Shown piece after piece: positions 28,076 to 35,666 of a stretch of DNA of 51,646 bases; position 1 is the stretch's first letter, and each line of letters starts with the position of its first letter. The translations under genes were made by a program, and so were the position numbers. A model generated the notes under the pieces. That model did not search any database. It saw nothing but the letters and a program-made list of their open reading frames with translations, and was not told where the DNA came from. Source of the stretch: JANMAT01 sp031359995 (lineage in GTDB: Bacteria; Actinomycetota; Acidimicrobiia; Acidimicrobiales; Ilumatobacteraceae); the NCBI GenBank assembly GCA_031359995.1, contig JANMAT010000036.1, forward strand, positions 1-51,646, written 5' to 3'.

Positions 28076-29575
28076 CTACGCCGCCGGGCCGCGCTGGTAG
28101 TTCGGGGCCTCCTTGGTGATCTGCACGTCGTGCGGGTGGCTCTCCTCCCGACCGGCGGTGGTCACTCGCATCAACCGGGCCTGGATGCGCAGGCTGTCGA
28201 GCGACCCGGCCCCGGCGTAGCCCATGCCCGAACGCAGGCCACCCACCAGCTGGGTGACGACATCGACCAGGCGGCCGGCGTAGGGCACGCGACCCTCCAC
28301 ACCCTCGGGCACGAACTTGCCGCTGCCCGAGCCCCCCTGGCGGGAGCCGTAGCGATCGGCACCGTGGCCGGCCAGCGCGCCCAGACTGCCCATGCCGCGA
28401 TAGGTCTTGTAGCGCCGGCCCTCGAGCAGCTCGAGCTCGCCGGGCGCCTCGTCGGTGCCGGCCAGCAGGCTGCCGAGCATGATGGTGTCAGCGCCGGCCA
28501 CCACCGCCTTCACCAGATCGCCCGAGTACGTGACGCCACCGTCGGCGATCAGCGGGAGGCCTCGCCGCGCTGTCGCCTTGGCCGCCTCGTGGATGGCCGA
28601 CAGTTGGGGCATGCCCGCGCCGGCCACGACACGCGTGGTGCAGATGGACCCGGCGCCCACCCCGACCTTCACCGCGTCGGCCCCGGCGTCAGCCAGCGCG
28701 TCGACGCCTTCGGCGGTGACCACGTTGCCCGCCACCACCGGCAGCTCGGGCCAACCGCCCTTGATGCGCTGCAGCGCCTTCACCACGCCGGCCGAGTGGC
28801 CGTGGGCGGTGTCGATGACGATGGCGTCGACCCCGGCGGCCACCAGCGCATGCACGCGTGCCTCCACGTCGTCGCCCACGCCCACCGCCGCGGCCACCCG
28901 CAACCGGCCCCGGTCGTCGACCAGCGCGTTCGGGTGGTTCTCGTGCTTCACGATGTCCTTCACCGTGATGAGGCCCATGAGCATGCCGTGGTCGTCGACG
29001 AGGGGCAGCTTCTCGATGCGGTGCTTCTGCAGCAGCGCCTTGGCCTGCTGGCGGGTGGTGCCCACCACCGCGGTCACCAACCGGTCGGCGGTCATGAACT
29101 CGCTGATGGGCCGGGTGCGCTCGGCATCGGTGGTGAACCGGATGTCGCGGTTGGTGAGGATGCCGACGAGCTTGCCCCGGTCGTCGGTGATCGGCACACC
29201 CGAGATGTGGAAGCGGGCCATGAGGGCGTCGGCATCGGCCAGGATGGCGGTGGCCGGCAGCGTGATGGGGTCGGTGATCATGCCCGACTGCGAGCGCTTC
29301 ACCCGCTCGACCTCGGCCGCCTGGGACTCGACCGACAGGTTGCGGTGGATCACGCCGATGCCGCCCTCACGGGCCATGGCGATGGCCATGGCCGCCTCGG
29401 TCACCTTGTCCATGGCCGCCGAGACCAACGGCACGTTGAGCACGATGTCGCCGGCGAAGCGGGCCCGCACGTCGACCTCGCTGGGCAGCACTTCCGAGTA
29501 GCCGGGCACCACCACCACGTCGTCGAAGGTCAACGCCTCGAAGCGGTGGAACAGTTCGTCGTTGCGGTCGCTCAT
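28076..29575 (-). CDS. guaB: IMP dehydrogenase
   Basis: 499 residues; oxidises IMP to XMP with NAD+, the committed step to GMP. The catalytic Cys312 is in GSICTTRVVAG. Two CBS domains (about 98-150 and 157-212) interrupt the TIM barrel, as in most bacterial IMPDHs and are usual purine-nucleotide sensors. IMP-binding ADGGVTYSGD and the flap YRGMGSLGAL are present. The ATG at 29575 lies 3 bp after the purN stop, so this is the last gene of the purine operon and directly consumes its product once IMP is made. A 6-bp hairpin (28070-28084) has the guaB stop codon in its loop. Confidence 0.97.
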   Translation of the reverse strand: MSDRNDELFHRFEALTFDDVVVVPGYSEVLPSEVDVRARFAGDIVLNVPLVSAAMDKVTEAAMAIAMAREGGIGVIHRNLSVESQAAEVERVKRSQSGMITDPITLPATAILADADALMARFHISGVPITDDRGKLVGILTNRDIRFTTDAERTRPISEFMTADRLVTAVVGTTRQQAKALLQKHRIEKLPLVDDHGMLMGLITVKDIVKHENHPNALVDDRGRLRVAAAVGVGDDVEARVHALVAAGVDAIVIDTAHGHSAGVVKALQRIKGGWPELPVVAGNVVTAEGVDALADAGADAVKVGVGAGSICTTRVVAGAGMPQLSAIHEAAKATARRGLPLIADGGVTYSGDLVKAVVAGADTIMLGSLLAGTDEAPGELELLEGRRYKTYRGMGSLGALAGHGADRYGSRQGGSGSGKFVPEGVEGRVPYAGRLVDVVTQLVGGLRSGMGYAGAGSLDSLRIQARLMRVTTAGREESHPHDVQITKEAPNYQRGPAA

Positions 29576-29578
29576 GGG

Positions 29579-30220
29579 TCAGCCTCCGTGGGGGTCGTCA
29601 GCGGGTACGAAGCGGTCCTCGGTCAGCATGCCACCCTCGCCGGCCACCAGGTGGCCGATCGCGGTGACCAGCAGCTCGTGCTCGGCGCGGTGCACGCGTT
29701 CGGTGAGGGCCACCAGGGTGTCGTCGGGCAGGATCGGCACGGTCGCGGTGGCCAGCACCGGCCCGTCGTCGACGCCCTCGTCGGGCACCAGGTGCACCAT
29801 GACACCAGTGGCGGTGCGGGTGCCGCCGAGGGCCTCCTGGTGGGCCCGCTCGATGGCGTGCAGGCCGGGGAACTGGCCCGGCAGTGCCGGGTGCAGGTTC
29901 ACCACGCGGCCCGGGTGGGCGTCCAGGAACGCGGACGAGAGCAGGCGCATCCAACCGGCCAGCACGACCCAGTCGGGCGCGTACGGGGCCACCCCGGCGG
30001 CGAGCCGGGTGTCGTAGTCACGGCGCGGCTCGCCCCTGGTGGCCGGGAGCACGACGGCCGGGATGCCGGCCCGCTCGGCCCGGCCGATGGCGCCGGCACC
30101 GTCGACGTTGCTGACCACCGCGACGACGCGCCCGTCGATGGCGCCGCGGGTGCAGGCGTCGATGATGGCCTGCAGGTTCGAGCCGCGGCCCGACGCCAGG
30201 ACCACCAGCCGCGCGCCCAT
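29579..30220 (-). CDS. purN: Phosphoribosylglycinamide formyltransferase (10-formyl-THF type)
   Basis: 213 residues; third step of purine synthesis, GAR to FGAR using 10-formyltetrahydrofolate. The N-terminal VVLASGRGSNLQAIIDA loop binds phosphate. The catalytic Asn-His pair is in VNLHPALPGQFPGLHA, with the aspartate in HLVPDEGVDDGPV. The ATG at 30220 shares its A with the stop of purDM, a one-nucleotide overlap. Together purDM and purN supply the same three activities as the single GARS-AIRS-GART protein of animals, here as two adjacent polypeptides. Confidence 0.96.
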   Translation of the reverse strand: MGARLVVLASGRGSNLQAIIDACTRGAIDGRVVAVVSNVDGAGAIGRAERAGIPAVVLPATRGEPRRDYDTRLAAGVAPYAPDWVVLAGWMRLLSSAFLDAHPGRVVNLHPALPGQFPGLHAIERAHQEALGGTRTATGVMVHLVPDEGVDDGPVLATATVPILPDDTLVALTERVHRAEHELLVTAIGHLVAGEGGMLTEDRFVPADDPHGG

Positions 30221-32517
30221 CAGCGGGGTGCCACCTCCAGCAGCCGGACCTGACGATCGCCCGGCACGATGCGACCGATCACCCAGCTCTCCTCCGAGAG
30301 CTTGCTCTGCACGCTGCTCACGTCGTCGGGCGCCACCACCAGGACCATGCCGATGCCCATGTTGAGCGTGCGGTGCAGCTCACGGGCGTCCAGGCCGGTG
30401 ATGTCGCGCACCAGCCGGAACAGGGGCGGCACGGGCCACGAGCCGAGCTGCACCTCGATGGCGAGACCGGCGGGCAGGATGCGCGGTGGGTTCTCCACGA
30501 GGCCACCACCGGTGATGTGCACCAGCGCCTTCACGACGTCGGTCTGCAACAGCGGCCACAGCACGTCGAGGTAGCTGCGGTGGGGCGCACACAGGGCGTC
30601 GACCAGGGGCACCTCGAGCGGCTCGGGCTGGGCGTCCAGGGGCAGGCCGGCGAACACGCGGCGCAGCAGCGAGTAGCCGTTGGTGTGCGGACCGCTGGAA
30701 GCGAGCCCGATGAGCACGTCACCCGGGGCCAGGTCGGTGCGGGGCAGCAGCTGGTCACGCTCGCCCACGCCCACCAGCGTGCCGGCGATGTCGAACGCTC
30801 CCGGCGTGTACACGCCGGGCATCTCGGCCGTCTCGCCGCCGAGCAGCGCGCATCCGGCCGCCTCACACGCCCGGGCCATGCCGGTGACCACGGCGGCGGC
30901 CATGGCCGGGTCGAGCTTCGACGTGGCGATGTAGTCGAGGAAGAACAGGGGGCGGGCCCGCTGCACGAGCACGTCGTCGATGCAGTGGTTCACGATGTCG
31001 GTACCGGCCACGCCGGGACGGCCGGCCCGGGCCAGCAGCTCGACCTTGGTGCCCACACCATCGGTGGAGGCCACGAGCACCGGGTGGTCGTAGGCACGCA
31101 GCACGCCGGCGTCGAACACGCCACCGAACGCGCCCACCCCACGCAGCACCGCCGGGCCGTGGGTGCGCTCGACCGCTTCCTTCATGCGGGCCACGGCGTC
31201 GTTGCCGGCGTCGATGTCGACCCCCGATGCCGCGTAGCCGCCGGCGGCGGCCTGGCGGGCCAGCGCCCGCCAGCCGATGTCGCGTCGGAACCGTCCGCCG
31301 GGCAGAACGATCGAGCGCAGCGCCTCGTAGGCGCGTTCACGGGCGACGTGCACGTCGGCGCCCACGCCGGTGACGGCGAGCACGCGGCCTCCGGTGGCGA
31401 CCACCGCGTCGCCCAGGGAACGGGTGCCCGCGTGGTACACGGTGGCACCGGGCACGGCCGCGGCGTCGTCGAGCCCGGCCAGCACGCCGCCCGCGACCGG
31501 CGCCTCGGGGTAGCCGTCGGCGGCGAGCACCACGGTGAGGGCCGCGCCGTCGTGCCAGGCGACGGGCAGGTCGCCGAGACGACCATTCAGGCAGGCATCG
31601 ACGACATCGAGCAGATCGGTGGCCAGCAGCGGCAGCAGCACCTGCGTCTCGGGGTCGCCGAATCGGCAGTTGAACTCCAGCACGCGCGGGCCCGCCGCCG
31701 TGAGCATGAGCCCGGCGTACAGCACGCCCACGTAGGCGTGGCCTTCGGCCGCCATGCCCGCCACCGCCGGCTGCAGCACGGTACGGGTCAGGTCGGCCGC
31801 CAGCTCGGGCGGGCACACCGGCGCGGGGGCGTAGGCACCCATGCCCCCGGTGTTCGGGCCGCGGTCGCCCTCGCCGATGCGCTTGTGGTCCTGGGCCGGC
31901 GGCATGGCGACCACCGACGTGCCGTCGCTGAAGGCGAGCAGCGAGACCTCCTCGCCCTCCAACCGCTCCTCGAGCACGACCTCGTGGCCGGCGGCACCGA
32001 ACGCACCGCCGAGGGCGGCGTCGACCGCCGCGAGCGTGGCGTCGCGGTCGTCGGCCACCACCACGCCCTTGCCGGCGGCCAGCCCGTCGGCCTTCACCAC
32101 CGCGTGGTCCAGGCCCTGCGCGTCGAGCCACGCCGCCGCAGCCTGACGGGACACGACGGACACCGAGCGCGGGCCGGCGATGCCGTGACGCTCGCAGAAC
32201 GCCCGGGCCCAACCCTTCGACGACCCCCGGCGTGCCGCGGCCTGCGTCGGGCCGAAGGCCCCCACGCCCGCGGCACCCAGCGCGTCGACCAGGCCCGCGG
32301 CCAGCGCGACTTCGGGCCCCACGATGACCACGTCGATCGAGTGGTCACGGGCCGCGGCCACCAGGCCGGGCACGTCGTCGGCGGCCACGGCCAGGTGGTG
32401 GCCGGGCGTGCCGGCGTTGCCGGGGGCCACGTAGAGCCCCGTGCAGCGCGGAGACCGCACGACCGCATCGGCGATGGCGTGCTCACGGCCACCGCTGCCG
32501 ACCACGAGCACCTTCAC
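30220..32517 (-). CDS. purD-purM: Fused PurD-PurM: GAR synthetase / AIR synthetase
   Basis: 765 residues in one uninterrupted frame. Residues 1-421 are PurD (steps: phosphoribosylamine + Gly + ATP to GAR), with MKVLVVGSGGREHAIA, the ATP-grasp motifs VVKADGLAAGKGV and DHKRIGEGDRGPNTGGMGAY, and the metal site EFNCRFGDPE. From about 427 to the end is PurM (FGAM to AIR), with VASTDGVGTKVELL, IVNHCIDDVLVQRARPLFFLDYIA (in part: NHCIDDVLVQ), GGETAEMPGVY and HITGGGLVENPPR. The linker is only about five residues. All key motifs are intact in both halves, so it looks bifunctional. It overlaps purF by 4 nt and purN by 1 nt. Confidence 0.95.
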   Translation of the reverse strand: MKVLVVGSGGREHAIADAVVRSPRCTGLYVAPGNAGTPGHHLAVAADDVPGLVAAARDHSIDVVIVGPEVALAAGLVDALGAAGVGAFGPTQAAARRGSSKGWARAFCERHGIAGPRSVSVVSRQAAAAWLDAQGLDHAVVKADGLAAGKGVVVADDRDATLAAVDAALGGAFGAAGHEVVLEERLEGEEVSLLAFSDGTSVVAMPPAQDHKRIGEGDRGPNTGGMGAYAPAPVCPPELAADLTRTVLQPAVAGMAAEGHAYVGVLYAGLMLTAAGPRVLEFNCRFGDPETQVLLPLLATDLLDVVDACLNGRLGDLPVAWHDGAALTVVLAADGYPEAPVAGGVLAGLDDAAAVPGATVYHAGTRSLGDAVVATGGRVLAVTGVGADVHVARERAYEALRSIVLPGGRFRRDIGWRALARQAAAGGYAASGVDIDAGNDAVARMKEAVERTHGPAVLRGVGAFGGVFDAGVLRAYDHPVLVASTDGVGTKVELLARAGRPGVAGTDIVNHCIDDVLVQRARPLFFLDYIATSKLDPAMAAAVVTGMARACEAAGCALLGGETAEMPGVYTPGAFDIAGTLVGVGERDQLLPRTDLAPGDVLIGLASSGPHTNGYSLLRRVFAGLPLDAQPEPLEVPLVDALCAPHRSYLDVLWPLLQTDVVKALVHITGGGLVENPPRILPAGLAIEVQLGSWPVPPLFRLVRDITGLDARELHRTLNMGIGMVLVVAPDDVSSVQSKLSEESWVIGRIVPGDRQVRLLEVAPR

Positions 32518-33932
32518 CGCAGCACTCCCTCGAACGCCGACTTCTCGGAGCGTCGGCCGACGTCGATGGGGTACTCACCGGTGAAGCACGCGTTGCAGTA
32601 GCCCTCGAGACGACCGATGGCCTTCATCATGCCGTCGAGCGACAGGAAGTGCAGGCTGTCGCAGCCGATGAGCTCGCGCAGCTCCTCGACGCCGTGCTTG
32701 TGGGCGATGAGCTCTTCATAGGTGCCCATGTCGACCCCGAAGTGGCACGGGTGGGCGATGGGCGGGCACGTGATGCGCATGTGCACCTCCTTGGCACCCG
32801 CGTCGCGCAGCAGCTGCACGAGCGGTGCCGACGTGGTGCCCCGCACGATCGAGTCGTCGATGACGACCACGCGCTTTCCGGCCAGGTTCTCGGGCAGCGC
32901 GTTGAACTTCATGGCCACCGCCCGCTTGCGCAGCGTGGGCGTGGGTTCGATGAACGTGCGACCGATGTAGCGGTTCTTGATGAGGCCGTCGTTGTAGGGC
33001 AGGCCGCTCTCGCGAGCGAAGCCGAGCGCGGCCGGGATCGACGAGTCGGGCACGGGGATGACGACGTCGGCGTCGGCCGGTGCCTCGCGGGCCAGCTCCT
33101 CGCCCAGGCGCTGGCGCACGGCGTGCACGCTGCGACCGTCCCAGTTGCTGTCGGGACGGCTGAAGTACACGAACTCGAACGTGCAACGGGCCTGGAGGGG
33201 GGCGGTGAAGAACGCTCGCCGGGTGGTGAGCTCGCCCGCCTTCAGGGTGAGGATCTCGCCGGGCGCGACCTCGCGCACGTCGGTGCAGCCGAGCGTGGCC
33301 AGGGCGCACGTCTCCGACGCCACTGCGTGGCCGCCGCCGGGGAGGCGCCCCACCGACAACGGCCGGAAGCCCCACGGGTCGCGCACGGCGATGACGCGGT
33401 CGCCGGCGAGGATCACCAACGAGTAAGCGCCCCGCCAGTGCGGCATCGTGCGCTCGACCCGGTCCTCCCACGAGGCGCCGATGGCCTGGGCCAGCATGAG
33501 CATGAGCACTTCGGAGTCCGACGACGCCGCCAACGGGTAGCCGCGCGTGAGCAACTCGTCGCGCAGTTCGCCGGCGTTCACCAGGTTGCCGTTGTGGGCC
33601 AGGCCGAGCATGCCGTGACGCGTCTCGACCAGGAACGGCTGCAGGTTGCGCTCGCTGGAGGAACCGGTGGTGGAGTAGCGCGTGTGGCCGATGGCGTGCC
33701 CGCCCACGAGCCGGTTCAGGTCGTCGGGCTGGAACACGTGGGCCACCAGGCCGACGGCCTTGTGAACGTGGGCCATGGTGCCGTCGGAGACGGCCAGACC
33801 GGCACCCTCCTGCCCGCGGTGCTGCAGCGCATACAGGCCGAAGTAGCCCATGCGCGCCGCTTCACCATCGGGTGTGGAGATCCCGATGATCCCGCACTCG
33901 TGCTTGGGCACATCGAGGGAGGGGTCATCCAT
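32514..33932 (-). CDS. purF: Amidophosphoribosyltransferase
   Basis: 472 residues; first committed step, PRPP + Gln to phosphoribosylamine. It is made with a 12-residue leader before Cys13 (HECGIIG), the N-terminal nucleophile exposed after processing in the Bacillus-type enzymes. The glutaminase domain (to about 235) has GHTRYSTTGSS and LAHNGNLVN. The PRTase domain has the PRPP loop VVVIDDSIVRGTTS. Cysteines in CPPIAHPCHFGVDM and GYCNACFTGEYP match the [4Fe-4S] ligands of B. subtilis PurF, so an oxygen-sensitive cluster is likely. The ATG overlaps the purC end by 8 bp. Confidence 0.97.
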   Translation of the reverse strand: MDDPSLDVPKHECGIIGISTPDGEAARMGYFGLYALQHRGQEGAGLAVSDGTMAHVHKAVGLVAHVFQPDDLNRLVGGHAIGHTRYSTTGSSSERNLQPFLVETRHGMLGLAHNGNLVNAGELRDELLTRGYPLAASSDSEVLMLMLAQAIGASWEDRVERTMPHWRGAYSLVILAGDRVIAVRDPWGFRPLSVGRLPGGGHAVASETCALATLGCTDVREVAPGEILTLKAGELTTRRAFFTAPLQARCTFEFVYFSRPDSNWDGRSVHAVRQRLGEELAREAPADADVVIPVPDSSIPAALGFARESGLPYNDGLIKNRYIGRTFIEPTPTLRKRAVAMKFNALPENLAGKRVVVIDDSIVRGTTSAPLVQLLRDAGAKEVHMRITCPPIAHPCHFGVDMGTYEELIAHKHGVEELRELIGCDSLHFLSLDGMMKAIGRLEGYCNACFTGEYPIDVGRRSEKSAFEGVLR

Positions 33933-34899
33933 GGAGCACTCCTGCGTTGGTGAGGTTGGCCACGAGCCGGCTCGGGACCGGGTAGGTGCCGGGCTCGAAG
34001 CGTTCGCGCGTCAGCCGTTCGAGGGCGTTCACGTAGCGGCTGCTGGTGACGGCCCACACACCCGGGTCGAGGTCGGGGAGAGTGCCGTCGCCTCGGAACC
34101 CCGCCGCGGCCAGCGCCAGGCGCACGGGCTCCTTGTCGAGGCTCTCGGGCTCGTCGCCGGCGGCCAGGCGCTCGGTCAGGGTCTCGGCGACCCACCAGCG
34201 CGACGAGTCGGGGGTGTGCACCTCGTCGATGAGCAGCAGCTCCCCGTCGGGGGCCAGGCCGAACTCGTACTTGGTGTCGGCCAGCACCAGGCCGGCGGCC
34301 CGGCCCACGTCGGCCCCCCGGGCGAACAGCGCCAGCGCCGCCTCGGTGGTCTGCTCCCACACGCGGGCGGGTACGAGGCCGCGCGTCACGACCTCGGCCG
34401 ACGACAGCGGCTCGTCGTGGCCGCCCATGTCGGCCTTGGTGGTGGGCGTGATGATCGGCCGCGGCAGCTCGTCGTGCTTGCGCAACCCGCCGGGCAGGTC
34501 GTAGCCGTCGATGTGGCGCTGCCCCGCCGCGTAGCGCTGCCACAGGGACGTGGAGGTGGAGCCGGTGATGCGGGCCCGCACGATGACCTCGACCGGCAGC
34601 GGCGTGGCCTCCTGGGCGACCAGCGCGTTCGGGTCGGGGATGCCGAGGGCGTGGTTGGCCACGATGTCGGTGGTGGTGGCGAACCAGAACCAGGCCAGCT
34701 GGTTGAGCACCTGACCCTTGTACGGCACGCCGGCCACGACCCGGTCGAAGGCCGACAGGCGGTCGGTGGTCACGAACAGCCGCCGCCCGTAGGGCAGCTC
34801 GTAGGAGACGCGGACCTTGCCCTCGCGCCGGCCCGGCAACGGGAGGTCGACGGCGACGAAGGGCGCCGGCAGCACACCGCGCTCGGAGCCGCTGCTCAT
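33925..34899 (-). CDS. purC: SAICAR synthetase (long, ATP-grasp-like form)
   Basis: 324 residues; converts CAIR and aspartate to SAICAR. Motifs: YGRRLFVTTDRLSAFDRVV, VRARITGSTSTSLWQRY, GLVLADTKYEFGL and LIDEVHTPDSSRWW. This is the longer type (about 300 residues) related to yeast Ade1, not the about 240-residue short bacterial type. The chosen ATG at 34899 begins MSSGSERGVLP and overlaps purQ by 4 nt; the frame remains open upstream only as a shadow of purQ. The step it catalyses comes after PurE/PurK, which are not in the window. Confidence 0.95.
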   Translation of the reverse strand: MSSGSERGVLPAPFVAVDLPLPGRREGKVRVSYELPYGRRLFVTTDRLSAFDRVVAGVPYKGQVLNQLAWFWFATTTDIVANHALGIPDPNALVAQEATPLPVEVIVRARITGSTSTSLWQRYAAGQRHIDGYDLPGGLRKHDELPRPIITPTTKADMGGHDEPLSSAEVVTRGLVPARVWEQTTEAALALFARGADVGRAAGLVLADTKYEFGLAPDGELLLIDEVHTPDSSRWWVAETLTERLAAGDEPESLDKEPVRLALAAAGFRGDGTLPDLDPGVWAVTSSRYVNALERLTRERFEPGTYPVPSRLVANLTNAGVLHG

Positions 34900-35666
34900 G
34901 AGGTGGCCGCGTGGCGCACGCCGTTGCGGAACAGGTCGAGGGCGTTGCCACGGGCGTCGCCCCGCCTCCAACGTGGGTGCTGCCAGGTGTGCACGTGGTT
35001 CTCCGGATGGGGCATGAGCCCGAGCACCAGCCCGGTGGGATCGCAGATGCCGGCGATGTCGGCGGCCGAGCCGTTCGGGTTGGCCGGATAGGCGCCGTCG
35101 GCCACGCGTCCGTCGTCGTGGGCGTATCGGAGCGCCACCTGGCCGTCGGCCTCGAGCGCGGCCACGACGCCGGCGTCGGCGTGGAACCGGCCCTCGCCGT
35201 GGGCCACGGGGCAGGTGACCGTGCCGGCCAGACCGGTCGTCCACACGCAGCGGCCGGGCGCCGGCGCCAGCGTCACCCAGCGGCACTCGAAGCGACCCTG
35301 CGCGTTGGGGGCCAGCACGGCGGGTGCGTCGCTGGTGCCGGGCAGGACGCCCAGGCGCACCAGCGTCTGGAAGCCGTTGCAGATGCCGAGCACGGGCCGA
35401 CCGGCCGCGAGCAGGCTGGCGACGCCCTCGCCCAGGATCTCGGCCAGCTCCAGCGCGAACAGCTTTCCTGAGCCGAGGGCGTCGGCGAACGAGAACCCGC
35501 CGGCCACCACCACGAGCCGGGCCGCGTCGAGCAGCTTGGGGTCGTCGCGCAGTTCGGCCAGCGTGACGATGCGGGTGGACGCGCCGGCCAGGTCGAGAGC
35601 GCCGGCGACGTCGCCGTCGCGGTTCGTGCCCGGCGCGGCCAGCACGACGGCGGGCACGCCGCTCAC
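34896..35666 (-). CDS. purQ: FGAM synthase glutaminase subunit PurQ
   Basis: 256 residues; class I glutamine amidotransferase that feeds ammonia to PurL. The nucleophile Cys96 is in GICNGFQTL, and the His-Glu dyad in GLMPHPENHVHTW near residue 229. It is a separate protein here even though PurS is fused to PurL. Length is slightly above the usual 220-230. It overlaps purL and purC by 4 nt each, consistent with a stoichiometric complex with PurSL. Confidence 0.96.
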   Translation of the reverse strand: MSGVPAVVLAAPGTNRDGDVAGALDLAGASTRIVTLAELRDDPKLLDAARLVVVAGGFSFADALGSGKLFALELAEILGEGVASLLAAGRPVLGICNGFQTLVRLGVLPGTSDAPAVLAPNAQGRFECRWVTLAPAPGRCVWTTGLAGTVTCPVAHGEGRFHADAGVVAALEADGQVALRYAHDDGRVADGAYPANPNGSAADIAGICDPTGLVLGLMPHPENHVHTWQHPRWRRGDARGNALDLFRNGVRHAATS

